Assembly: GCA_938036545.1 (NCBI GenBank)
Contig: CALHQJ010000139.1
Coordinates: 1-49,059 of the forward strand
From: an uncultured Clostridium sp.
GTDB lineage: Bacteria; Bacillota; Clostridia; Lachnospirales; Lachnospiraceae
Direction of reading: 5' to 3'
Length of the DNA: 49,059 nucleotides
Shown: piece by piece, positions 17,855 through 24,996 of the stretch
Position numbering within the stretch: position 1 is the first letter of the stretch
Layout: each line of letters opens with the position of its first letter
Notes under the pieces: model-generated
Seen by the model: only the letters and a program-made list of their open reading frames with translations
Database searches by the model: none
What the model was told of the DNA's origin: nothing
Position numbers and translations under genes: made by a program

Positions 17855-18862
17855 TTAATTACGGTAATCTACATCCTGGCAATCACCTAATTCATAATAT
17901 ACAATATCAGCAGTTTCCGTTTGGGTTAGCGGACGAACTGCAGAAATACGGCGGTTTTGTGCAGGAGCAAAATAATAGATTCCGCTTTCTGCACACATGA
18001 CGGAAGTACAAAGAGTCTGTTCGTATACATCATAATTAGGATCAGCCTTTGCCAGACCTTCCGGAATGTCCACTGGTGCAAAAGAACGGAACATACGGGA
18101 TACACCGTCCAGTTCGTTATTCCCTTTTACGGCAAATTCTTTCATAAACGCCATGCGAATAAAGCGGGAAGGAGAAGAGTAGTCTCCAGGCAGGCCAAAT
18201 CCGCCGCCCAGACGTTCTCCAAATTCTCGAATTTCATGTCCGTCAATACACTGGGGAGCTTTGGGAAGATTCGTAACGCCTACATAGGTGCGCAGGTTGG
18301 TTCTCTGCCACATATAGTCAGGACTGTTAGTCAGCACACCAATGGTTTGTCGATGGATGCGGATTCCGTCGTGGTCAGGTTCTATAATGATAGTTTCTCC
18401 GCTTTTATCACTGATAATATAGTGGGCGGGCAAAGGGCTTCCAAGGGACATGTCATCAATTAAGGCAATGTCAGACATAAGGGAGATGACCTCAGTCAAT
18501 TGTGCACACTGGCCCAAAAGGAAGGAAAGCAAGCGGCCAGGGTGTACGGCAGTCTGGCCTGGTTTTGCTTCTTTTTCATAATATGCATATTCTGGATAAT
18601 GAAGTAAAGCCCCTATCAATCCAGACTCATTTACCCCGTCAACCAGAATTGGTTCGCCAAATCCCAGTACAGCCATTCCAGTATAGCTGTATAGAGAAGG
18701 CGGAGCACTTGTATCGGCTTTTGTTCCTGGGGAACAGGGAATGCCCTTTGGCACTCCAACAACCCGATTTGCTTTCAAATCTCCAAATTGGTCATAGGTA
18801 CGCCCAAGTAGGTGTAAGCCGTCTTTTGTCTGCCATGAAAAACTGCTGCATGCAAATTTCAT
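17855..18862 (-). CDS. Choloylglycine hydrolase family enzyme (bile salt hydrolase/penicillin V acylase-like)
   Basis: A 335-residue Ntn-hydrolase that cleaves linear amide bonds; in gut bacteria this family removes glycine or taurine from bile acids, or hydrolyses penicillin V or acyl-homoserine lactones. Residues match the family when shifted by three: C5 (nucleophile), R21, D24, N78 in VDGVNESGL, N179 in VLTNSPDYMW, and R233 in SSPSRFIRMAF. In classic bile salt hydrolases the nucleophile is Cys2. Here the start is MKFAC with no methionine directly before the cysteine, so activation must remove four residues, as in penicillin acylases with short propeptides. No signal peptide is seen, so it is probably cytosolic. 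AGGAGG lies ten bases before ATG 18862. It is divergent from a MerR regulator. Substrate specificity is not provable from sequence. Confidence 0.87.
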   Translation of the reverse strand: MKFACSSFSWQTKDGLHLLGRTYDQFGDLKANRVVGVPKGIPCSPGTKADTSAPPSLYSYTGMAVLGFGEPILVDGVNESGLIGALLHYPEYAYYEKEAKPGQTAVHPGRLLSFLLGQCAQLTEVISLMSDIALIDDMSLGSPLPAHYIISDKSGETIIIEPDHDGIRIHRQTIGVLTNSPDYMWQRTNLRTYVGVTNLPKAPQCIDGHEIREFGERLGGGFGLPGDYSSPSRFIRMAFMKEFAVKGNNELDGVSRMFRSFAPVDIPEGLAKADPNYDVYEQTLCTSVMCAESGIYYFAPAQNRRISAVRPLTQTETADIVYYELGDCQDVDYRN

Positions 18863-18905
18863 AATGTTGTGTCCTCCTGATTTATAGATAGTTTTTCCGA
18901 TTCAG

Positions 18906-18934
18906 TTGAAATAATTCCTGTCTGGCAGTATCAT
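18906..18934 (+). promoter_or_regulatory. Promoter of the merR gene
   Basis: TTGAAA (18906-18911), 17-base spacer, TATCAT (18929-18934). Its -10 box overlaps the -10 of the opposing hydrolase promoter and its start point falls within the dyad operator, which fits autorepression. Confidence 0.55.
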
Positions 18935-18960
18935 AAACTATGTTGTTACCACATGGTCAA
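18930..18960 (-). promoter_or_regulatory. MerR-type promoter of the choloylglycine hydrolase gene (19-bp spacer)
   Basis: On the minus strand TTGACC (18955-18960) and TATGAT (18930-18935) are separated by 19 bases. Sigma-A promoters normally have 17; over-long 19-20-base spacers are the mark of promoters activated by MerR-family regulators. The predicted leader is about 60 bases. Confidence 0.65.
18938..18956. promoter_or_regulatory. Candidate MerR operator dyad
   Basis: CTATGTTGT-T-ACCACATGG is an inverted repeat with 7 of 9 arm positions matching. It sits inside the 19-base spacer of the hydrolase promoter, where MerR-family proteins bind and untwist DNA. Confidence 0.6.
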
Positions 18961-18994
18961 TAGGTATTTTTGTTTGATAGTCGGAGGAATTTTT

Positions 18995-19846
18995 ATGAGC
19001 AGAGAAAAAGGATGGATGACTTCCGGTACTTTTGCCGCTTTTTGCGGTACGACAAAGGAAACGCTGCGCCATTATAAAGAGATAGGACTGCTGATTCCAG
19101 CCCACCAGGGAGAGAATGGTTATTTCTATTATGATGTAAGCCAGTTTTATGATTTTTATGGAATATCAATTTTTCGGCTGACAGGCATGCCGCTCCATGA
19201 GATCCAGCGCTGTATGGAAGAGAAAAACGTTGACAAGTCCTTAGAGCAGCTAAAGGAACAGAAACAGAATTTAGAACAGGAACGCCGAAGGCTGGAACAG
19301 ATGGAACTTGTGCTGTCTAATACGATTCATAACTGGGAAATGGGACTGATTCCAGACCTTGTTCCCAGAATTGCTTATTTTGAAAAGGAACATTTGCTGG
19401 CTATACCGGCAAAAAAACTGGAACAACAGATAAAGACGGGAGCATCAGAAGAGGAAATGCTGATTGCTGTTTTGGGAACGTGTAAAAACCTGTGCCAGCA
19501 GTACAACATACAGACGGACTATCAGTTAGGGGCTGTTCATATACCTGGAAAATACGGAAAATCTGCCAAAATCAGCCATCTTTACACCAAAATTAAAGAG
19601 GCTGTAGATTTTCCTTACTATATGGAAAAGCCAGCAGGGTCTTACCTCTATCTTTGCTGCCGCGGACATTGGGACATTTCTGAAGGATACAGGGCAATCA
19701 GTCAATATATTGAGGAAAAGAGCCTTCTGACGGAAGGAACGATTTATGCATGTGATTTGGCCGGATTTATGATAAACAGAGTGGAAAAAAATGCGATGTC
19801 TATGATTTCTGTCCGCTTAAAGGAAATAAAAGTCAGAGAGAAATAA
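18995..19846 (+). CDS. MerR-family transcriptional regulator with GyrI-like ligand domain
   Basis: A 283-residue one-component regulator. Residues 1-75 form the winged helix: MTSGTFAAFCGTTKETLRHY, then EIGLLIPAHQGENGYFYYD. A coiled-coil dimerisation helix follows (about 82-118, rich in Glu/Gln/Leu). The C-terminal domain (120-283) resembles the GyrI/BmrR effector-binding fold, including a late LYLCCRGHWD stretch. GGAGG lies before ATG 18995; the longer frame from 18953 overlaps the operator and is rejected. It is divergent from the choloylglycine hydrolase and probably controls it and itself, perhaps responding to bile acids or another hydrophobic compound. Its 3' end overlaps the convergent tetR-like gene by 14 bases. 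Confidence 0.88.
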   Translation: MSREKGWMTSGTFAAFCGTTKETLRHYKEIGLLIPAHQGENGYFYYDVSQFYDFYGISIFRLTGMPLHEIQRCMEEKNVDKSLEQLKEQKQNLEQERRRLEQMELVLSNTIHNWEMGLIPDLVPRIAYFEKEHLLAIPAKKLEQQIKTGASEEEMLIAVLGTCKNLCQQYNIQTDYQLGAVHIPGKYGKSAKISHLYTKIKEAVDFPYYMEKPAGSYLYLCCRGHWDISEGYRAISQYIEEKSLLTEGTIYACDLAGFMINRVEKNAMSMISVRLKEIKVREK

Positions 19847-20108
19847 TTTGTTTGATTAATTGAACCTGACAGGATGCCAATTTTTCCTTAGGCAGTTCTG
19901 CTTTTCGCTCCTCCAGACAATAAGCAAGCAGTTCATATTTATCTTCAAAATTCACATAGAAAGCAGAACGGCTGATATGGGCATGACTACATAAATCATA
20001 AACAGATATTTTTACAAAGGAACGTCTTTGAAGCAAATCAAGCAAAGCTGTTTTTAACGCATCTTTAGCAGAACATTTCTTGACAGAATATTTTTTCGCA
20101 GAATTCAT
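19833..20108 (-). CDS. TetR-family DNA-binding domain protein, C-terminally short
   Basis: A 91-residue protein comprising only the TetR/AcrR helix-turn-helix and a short tail: ALKTALLDLLQRRSFVKISV, then DLCSHAHISRSAFYVNFED (recognition helix and the conserved FY-x-x-F). TetR proteins are usually around 190 residues with a ligand-binding dimerisation domain, which is absent here; the frame ends where the convergent merR gene begins. It may be a truncated pseudogene or a domain-only regulator. An AGGAG lies 11 bases before ATG 20108, a long but usable spacing. Confidence 0.65.
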   Translation of the reverse strand: MNSAKKYSVKKCSAKDALKTALLDLLQRRSFVKISVYDLCSHAHISRSAFYVNFEDKYELLAYCLEERKAELPKEKLASCQVQLIKQIISL

Positions 20109-20244
20109 GATAGTTTTTTCTCCTCATTATGAAACAATACCTGTTTAGCTTATCCTATGAATCAGAAGTTTGCAAGGTTAGAAGTATAAACTTTTTATTA
20201 AAGTGGACAAAAGTAGAAATATGTACATTGAGTTTCTTCCAAAA

Positions 20245-20499
20245 CAAAGGTAGTATCAGTATACAGATTCAGCATCTGATATTACCAGAAAAGAAGCAGA
20301 GGACATGGGAATTCATATTGTGCCTCTCCGGATTCAGTTTGAGGACGGTGAGTGCCCACAGGAAACAGAAGAAGAATACCATTTGAAAAATGCCTGTCTT
20401 TATCCTGTAGGCGGCGTAATTGGAACTTATGTAGGAACCAATTGCATTGCGATTGCTTTTGTTAATAAAGAAAAAAGAATGGTTTCCTGTGAAGATTGA
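20245..20499 (+). pseudogene. DegV fatty-acid-binding protein remnant
   Basis: The frame from 20263 begins TDSASDITRKEAEDMGIHIV then PLRIQFEDG, the N-terminal signature of DegV proteins (TDSxSDL...). After about 35 residues it jumps to the DegV C-terminal end, VGGVIGTYVGTNCIAIAFVN. About 200 residues between them are missing. A frame change also separates the upstream KVVSV from TDSASD, so no proper start remains. DegV proteins bind fatty acids for phosphorylation by FakA; this copy cannot do so. The promoter of the PTS IIA gene begins at its last codons. Confidence 0.8.
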
Positions 20500-20524
20500 C
20501 ATTTTCTCATACAATTTGTACAAT
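20496..20524 (+). promoter_or_regulatory. Consensus promoter of the PTS IIA gene
   Basis: TTGACA (20496-20501), 17-base spacer, TACAAT (20519-20524). It gives a leader of about 88 bases in which no further structure was evident. Confidence 0.8.
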
Positions 20525-20618
20525 AGAGATAAGAGCTGAGGGCAGCTTATTTCATTCAGCATCAAATCAAAAGATAACAAGGGCTTTGGAATGCAGATGC
20601 TGTGGAGAGGAGAAGAAC

Positions 20619-21137
20619 ATGGGATTATTTGGAAATCTTTTTGGAGGAAAAGGAAAAAAGGAGGAGACAGGAAAGACTGCCTGTAAGACAAAGACAATTT
20701 ACAGCCCTTTAGCAGGTACTGCCATCCCGCTGGAAGATGTAGAAGATCCGGTATTTTCCCAGGGAATGATGGGACTTGGCGTAGGAATTATTCCTTCTGA
20801 AGGAAAATTATATGCTCCTGTAGACGGAACCGTAGCGGCAGTATTCCCAACAGGCCATGCAGTAGGTATGGAGACTGCTGACGGCATGGAGATTCTGCTT
20901 CATATCGGAATTGATACTGTAGAGATGAAGGGCAAGGGATTTAAGGCGGTCGTTGCTCAGGGCGATAAGGTAAAAGCCGGTGATTTACTGGTTGAATTTG
21001 AACCAGATGTAATCAAGGAAGCAGGATATAAGGACACCACGATGGTACTGGTATCCAACGCAGCTATGCTGGGACAGATGTCAGATCCGGTACTGGGAAC
21101 AGTAAAGCCTTTGGACGAACTTTTCTCCTTCCGCTAA
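20619..21137 (+). CDS. PTS glucose-type EIIA component
   Basis: A 172-residue cytosolic phosphocarrier of the EIIA-Glc (crr) family, passing phosphate from HPr to a sugar-specific EIIB. After a short N-terminal leader (MGLFGNLFGG plus a Lys-rich stretch) the all-beta domain includes PLAGTAIPLEDVEDPVF. The active-site pair is H80 in FPTGHAVGM and phospho-accepting H95 in EILLHIGIDTVEMKG. The end SDPVLGTVKPL is typical. It is a stand-alone EIIA; no matching EIIBC is adjacent, so it may serve several permeases. GAGGAG lies before ATG 20619; the longer frame back to 20496 overlaps the promoter and is rejected. Confidence 0.93.
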   Translation: MGLFGNLFGGKGKKEETGKTACKTKTIYSPLAGTAIPLEDVEDPVFSQGMMGLGVGIIPSEGKLYAPVDGTVAAVFPTGHAVGMETADGMEILLHIGIDTVEMKGKGFKAVVAQGDKVKAGDLLVEFEPDVIKEAGYKDTTMVLVSNAAMLGQMSDPVLGTVKPLDELFSFR

Positions 21138-21284
21138 TAATCTGGCAGGAAATAAGGGACAATCAAATTAGGGATGCAGAAAATGAATATGCGGACAATG
21201 GAGAAACTGTCAGGCATGTGATTTTGATGCATCTCTTTTTGCTATCAGGTGTAAGGAAAAACACGATTGCGAGGAGGTATGTTT

Positions 21285-21791
21285 ATGAAATTTGTCTGTC
21301 AGATTTGCGGTTATATTTATGATGAGGCAAAAGAAGGAACCGCATTTGCAGATTTACCGGATTCCTGGGTATGCACGTTGTGCAAAGCTGCAAAATCTGC
21401 GTTTAAGTGTATAGGCTGTGGGGCCTGTGCAGAGGCCTGTCCCAGCGGAGCCATCAGCATTGTACCTACCGAATATCCTCCGCAGCAGGCTAAAGATGAG
21501 CGGGTAGTGGCTTTGGCAAATCAGTTGATTAAAAGTAAGGTACAGCAGGAAAAAATTGCAGAACGAATTGCAAATGAAACAGAGCTTGACGGGCTTTCCC
21601 GTTTGGCAGCCGCTATTGCCAAATCCAGCCGTCTGGTGGTAGAGGATATCAGTCGAGAATCAGGATATATGCTTCCTCAGAGCAAAAATGCTCATGACAG
21701 ACTGAAAGAGTGGCTGGAACATCCGGCTTCTGAGGAATTTCCAAGGGAAGCGGCTCGGGAATTGCTGGACAACATAAAATGTAATGAATAA
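21285..21791 (+). CDS. Rubredoxin plus single 4Fe-4S ferredoxin motif protein
   Basis: A 168-residue iron protein. Residues 1-40 are a compact rubredoxin-type site: CQICGYIYD and, 26 residues later, VCTLC, giving four cysteines for one iron. Immediately after, residues 46-60 hold one ferredoxin motif, CIGCGACAEACPSGAI (C-x2-C-x2-C-x3-C-P) for a 4Fe-4S cluster. The remaining hundred residues are helical and charged, without known motifs. It probably carries electrons in anaerobic metabolism or oxidative-stress defence; the partner is unknown. GAGGAGG is seven bases before ATG 21285. It is followed by a terminator and lies ahead of a LacI regulator. Confidence 0.85.
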   Translation: MKFVCQICGYIYDEAKEGTAFADLPDSWVCTLCKAAKSAFKCIGCGACAEACPSGAISIVPTEYPPQQAKDERVVALANQLIKSKVQQEKIAERIANETELDGLSRLAAAIAKSSRLVVEDISRESGYMLPQSKNAHDRLKEWLEHPASEEFPREAARELLDNIKCNE

Positions 21792-21803
21792 AGAAAACAA
21801 TAG

Positions 21804-21840
21804 CCTGGCAGAAGACTCTCTTTTGCCAGGTAAATTTTTT
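21804..21840 (+). terminator. Terminator after the rubredoxin gene
   Basis: CCTGGCAGAAGA pairs with TCTTTTGCCAGG (one mismatch), ending at 21830, followed by TAAATTTTTT. Confidence 0.8.
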
Positions 21841-21847
21841 GTCGAAT

Positions 21848-21902
21848 ATTTAGTAAAAATTTAGTAAAAAATGTTGAAATAATGGAAATACAATGATACA
21901 AT
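21848..21902 (+). promoter_or_regulatory. lacI-family gene promoter with tandem upstream repeats
   Basis: TTGAAA (21874-21879), 17-base spacer and TACAAT (21897-21902) form a good promoter 30 bases before the gene. Directly upstream, ATTTAGTAAAAA occurs twice head to tail (21848-21859 and 21859-21870), an 11-base period that would put both copies on one helix face. Confidence 0.7.
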
Positions 21903-21931
21903 GATCCTGAAAGCAGAAAGGAGGTCAACCT

Positions 21932-22918
21932 ATGGCGACGCTCAGAGATGTGGCGCAGCTGGTGGGAGTATCCCAGACGACAGTGTCTCGGATTTTAAAT
22001 AAAGACGAGACGATTTCTGTGACTCCGGAAGTGCGGTTGCGGATTTTTCAGGCAGCCAGCCAGTTGAATTACGTTCCTCCCAGACAGAGAAAGGCAGCCA
22101 AAGCAAAGAAAAAGCTTATGATTGGTGTGGCGGACTGGCAGATTATCCGGCCGGACAGGCCAAATGTCAGACTTCATTCTCTGGCTTTGATGTCACAGGT
22201 ATTAAATGATAAATACGAGGTGGAATTTACCAGACTGGTTTATGGAAAAACTCAGGCTGTAGATGGAATTATTGCATTTGGCGTATTTCGTCCAGAAGAA
22301 ATTGCATTTTTGCACAGTCTGTCTTATGCGATTGTGTTTGTTAATTCTGAACAGAGAAATTATGAAAATGATCAGGTACAGGTGGACTACAGCAGGGGAC
22401 TGGAAGATATGGTTTCTTACCTTTTGGAACAGAAACAGTATACCAGTATTGGCTATATCGGAGGGCTTTATGAAGACGGGCAGGAGCATATCCGAATTGG
22501 TGGAAAAAGACTTCAGAGCTTAAAAGATATTTTATCCGAGAGAGGACAATATGATCCATCCCTGTTTCATTTGGGAACCATCAGCAAGAAAAGCGGATTT
22601 GAACTGGTTTATGAGGCAGCTAGGACGAAGACGCTGGCAGAGGCTGTGATTTTAGGAAATGATGAAGTGGCGGAAGGAGCCATGGAAGCCCTGGGAGAGT
22701 TAAAACTCCAAATTCCCAAAGATGTAGCAGTTGTGATTTATCAGGACATCCAAACCCTGGAAAGTAAATGGCCGAATAGTACCTGTATTGAAATGTATCC
22801 GGACTATGTGTGGGAAAATGCGTTGGAAATGTTGTTTGGCCGTATTGAAAACACACGTCCTCAGCAGCCGATTACCATTATGGTTCCAGCAGGGCTGCGG
22901 ATTGGTGATACAGCATAA
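21932..22918 (+). CDS. LacI/GalR-family transcriptional regulator
   Basis: A 328-residue repressor. Residues 1-60 form the LacI helix-turn-helix and hinge: MATLRDVAQLVGVSQTTVSR then ILNKDETISVTPEVRLRIF. The rest is a periplasmic-binding-protein-like sugar sensor, with SIGYIGG, VILGNDEVAEGAMEAL and VAVVIYQD at expected positions. The sensor domain closely resembles galactose/lactose-type repressors of clostridia, but the effector is a guess. AAAGGAGG precedes ATG 21932. No sugar transport operon is adjacent: downstream lies the phosphonate-type transporter, so its targets are probably elsewhere. Confidence 0.9.
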   Translation: MATLRDVAQLVGVSQTTVSRILNKDETISVTPEVRLRIFQAASQLNYVPPRQRKAAKAKKKLMIGVADWQIIRPDRPNVRLHSLALMSQVLNDKYEVEFTRLVYGKTQAVDGIIAFGVFRPEEIAFLHSLSYAIVFVNSEQRNYENDQVQVDYSRGLEDMVSYLLEQKQYTSIGYIGGLYEDGQEHIRIGGKRLQSLKDILSERGQYDPSLFHLGTISKKSGFELVYEAARTKTLAEAVILGNDEVAEGAMEALGELKLQIPKDVAVVIYQDIQTLESKWPNSTCIEMYPDYVWENALEMLFGRIENTRPQQPITIMVPAGLRIGDTA

Positions 22919-23040
22919 ATAAGACTGGAAGATCCATTTTTACAGGATTTTTCATATAAATTCAGCGTCTTTGTATAAACTCAGTACAGGGATGCTGGCA
23001 GTAAATAAGAAAAGGAAAACAAAGTGAGGAGGATTTTTAA

Positions 23041-24156
23041 ATGAAAAAAACAGTTTCTCTTTTACTGGCAGGTGCAATGTGCGCCGGACTTTTAGCAGGA
23101 TGCGGTTCTAAACCAGCGGAGACGACCGCTGCAGACACAACCGCTGCTGCAGAAACTACTGCGGCTGAGAAAGCAGATGCAGAAAGCACAGAAGCTGCTG
23201 CAGAGACCAAAGAAATCGAAAAATTAAGCATTGCATTTGTTCCATCCAGAGAACCAAGCGAGATTATTACTGCAACTGCTCCGTTAAAGGAACTGCTGAC
23301 CAAAGAACTGGCAGGACTTGGCTATGATGTAAAGAACATTGACATTACTGTAGGTACCAGCTATGAGGCAGTAGGCGAGGCTCTTTCAGCAGGAACTGCT
23401 GATGTAGGCCTGATTCCAGGAGGAACCTACGTGCTTTACGATGACGGCTGCGACGTGCTGCTGACTGCTACCAGAGACGGTCTTTCCATAGACTCTGACA
23501 GTGCAAAAGACTGGAATGATCAGGCTCCAACTGAGGCAACTGAAAATCAGGTAACTAGCTACCGTGCGCTGATTATTGCAGGTCCTTCCGAAAAGGGTAA
23601 GGCAGTTGCTGAAAAAGTAAACGCAGGCGAAGAACTTACCTGGGAAGATATTGACGGTTTAAACTGGAGCGTAATGGGATCTTCTTCTCCAGCAGGTTAT
23701 ATTTACCCATCTCTGTGGCTGCAGGAAAATTTCGAGAAGAATATTACTGATTTATCTCATGCAGTACAGTCTGATTCCTACGGCAGCGCCTTTGCACGCC
23801 TGGCTTCCGGACAGATTGACGTTCTCTGTACTTATGCAGATGCCCGCCGCGATTATGAAGATGAATGGACTGGCGAATATGCAATGACCAACGGAATCTG
23901 GGACGATACTGCAGTAATTGGCGTAACCCCAGCTATTTACAACGATACAATCAGTATCAGCAAGACTTCTCCGATTATGGACGAAGACTTTAAGGCAGCT
24001 CTTTCTGAAGCATTTATTAATATTGGCAATACAGAAGAGGGCAAAGAAGTAATCGCAATCTACAGCCACAATGGCTATCAGCCGGCAAAGGCAGAAGATT
24101 ACGATTCTGAGCGTGCTGCACAGAAGATGATTCAGGAAATGAATTCTGCTTCATAA
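23041..24156 (+). CDS. phnD: PhnD-like phosphonate/phosphate ABC transporter binding lipoprotein
   Basis: A 371-residue solute-binding lipoprotein. The signal peptide ends in the lipobox LLAGC with lipidated C21, followed by a low-complexity Ala/Thr/Glu linker (24-58). The folded domain starts LSIAFVPSREPSEI and has the PhnD-family features GTSYEAVGEALSAGTADVGL, GSSSPAGYIYPSLWL and the later ICTYADAR-like stretch VLCTYADARRDYEDEW. PhnD proteins capture phosphonates, phosphite or related phosphorus oxyanions outside the membrane. It is the first gene of a five-gene unit, separated from phnC by a terminator-like hairpin, which would give more binding protein than membrane components. Confidence 0.92.
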   Translation: MKKTVSLLLAGAMCAGLLAGCGSKPAETTAADTTAAAETTAAEKADAESTEAAAETKEIEKLSIAFVPSREPSEIITATAPLKELLTKELAGLGYDVKNIDITVGTSYEAVGEALSAGTADVGLIPGGTYVLYDDGCDVLLTATRDGLSIDSDSAKDWNDQAPTEATENQVTSYRALIIAGPSEKGKAVAEKVNAGEELTWEDIDGLNWSVMGSSSPAGYIYPSLWLQENFEKNITDLSHAVQSDSYGSAFARLASGQIDVLCTYADARRDYEDEWTGEYAMTNGIWDDTAVIGVTPAIYNDTISISKTSPIMDEDFKAALSEAFINIGNTEEGKEVIAIYSHNGYQPAKAEDYDSERAAQKMIQEMNSAS

Positions 24157-24178
24157 ATAACGAGAAACACAAGCACAG

Positions 24179-24214
24179 GAGGGTGCTGCCAGGCGACTGC
24201 AGCGCCCTCTTTTT
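24179..24214 (+). terminator. Intra-operon terminator/attenuator between phnD and phnC
   Basis: GAGGGTGCTGC (24179-24189) pairs with GCAGCGCCCTC (24199-24209) with one G-T pair, followed by TTTTT. Only about 35 bases separate it from phnC and no strong promoter is seen between, so partial read-through is likely. Confidence 0.8.
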
Positions 24215-24248
24215 CAAAATGCGAGACTGTTAAAATACGAGGTATGAG

Positions 24249-24995
24249 ATGATTGAATTCAAGAACGTAAGCAAAAAATATCCCAATGGATTTGAAGCTC
24301 TGAAAAATGTAAATCTTACCATTGACCAGGGAGAATTTGTAGCAATTATCGGTCTGTCTGGCGCAGGAAAGTCCACGCTGATCCGCACTATTAACCGGAT
24401 GCATGATATTACAGACGGAACATTGACGGTAGACGGTACGGATGTAATGAAGCTTTCTGGAAAATCCCTCCGTGCTTTCCGCCGCCGGATTGGAATGATT
24501 TTTCAGTCGTTTAACCTGATTACCAGGACAACGGTTATTAAAAACGTATTGACTGCGTTTGTTCCGGAACTGCCAGGCTGGAGGGCATTTTTCGGTATTT
24601 TTAATAAAGATGAAAAAATGGCGGCTCTGGAAGCTCTGGACAAAGTAGGGATTCTGGATAAGGCCTTTGTTCGGGCAGATCAGCTTTCCGGCGGACAGCA
24701 GCAGCGAGTAGCCCTTGCCAGAACTCTTGCTCAGAACCCTCAGATTATTCTGGCGGATGAACCGGTAGCGTCTCTGGATCCGGTAACGGCGAAACAGGTT
24801 ATGGACGACTTCCAGAGAATTAACCGAGATATGAAGATTACAGTTCTTATCAATATCCATCATGTGGATCTGGCTCTTCAGTATGCAACCAGAGTGATTG
24901 GAATCAGGGCAGGAGAGATCGTATACGACGGAGCGGCAAAGGATGTAGACCAGAAGGTGTTAGATTCCATCTATCAGGGCAGACAGGAGGGATAA
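24249..24995 (+). CDS. phnC: PhnC-like phosphonate ABC transporter ATPase
   Basis: A 248-residue ABC ATPase. Walker A is GLSGAGKST (near residue 37), the Q-loop GMIFQSFNL, the signature LSGGQQQRVALARTLAQ, Walker B ILADEPVASLDP and the H-loop NIHHVDLA. The family-specific stretch around VLTAFVPELPGWRAFFGIF is typical of PhnC. It drives import through the two downstream permeases. GAGG lies before ATG 24249 and the next gene follows after one base, with AGGAGG inside its 3' end, so they are translationally linked. Confidence 0.95.
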   Translation: MIEFKNVSKKYPNGFEALKNVNLTIDQGEFVAIIGLSGAGKSTLIRTINRMHDITDGTLTVDGTDVMKLSGKSLRAFRRRIGMIFQSFNLITRTTVIKNVLTAFVPELPGWRAFFGIFNKDEKMAALEALDKVGILDKAFVRADQLSGGQQQRVALARTLAQNPQIILADEPVASLDPVTAKQVMDDFQRINRDMKITVLINIHHVDLALQYATRVIGIRAGEIVYDGAAKDVDQKVLDSIYQGRQEG

Positions 24996-24996
24996 T

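Noticed and set aside
18953..18994. Upstream ATG for the MerR gene
   Set aside because: It lies inside the operator and before the predicted leader's ribosome site; ATG 18995 has GGAGG correctly placed.
21161..21240. Possible terminator between the PTS IIA and rubredoxin genes (GGGATGCA...TGCATCTC then TTTTT)
   Set aside because: The stem would enclose about 60 unpaired bases and half of it is self-palindromic, so it is too weak to call.
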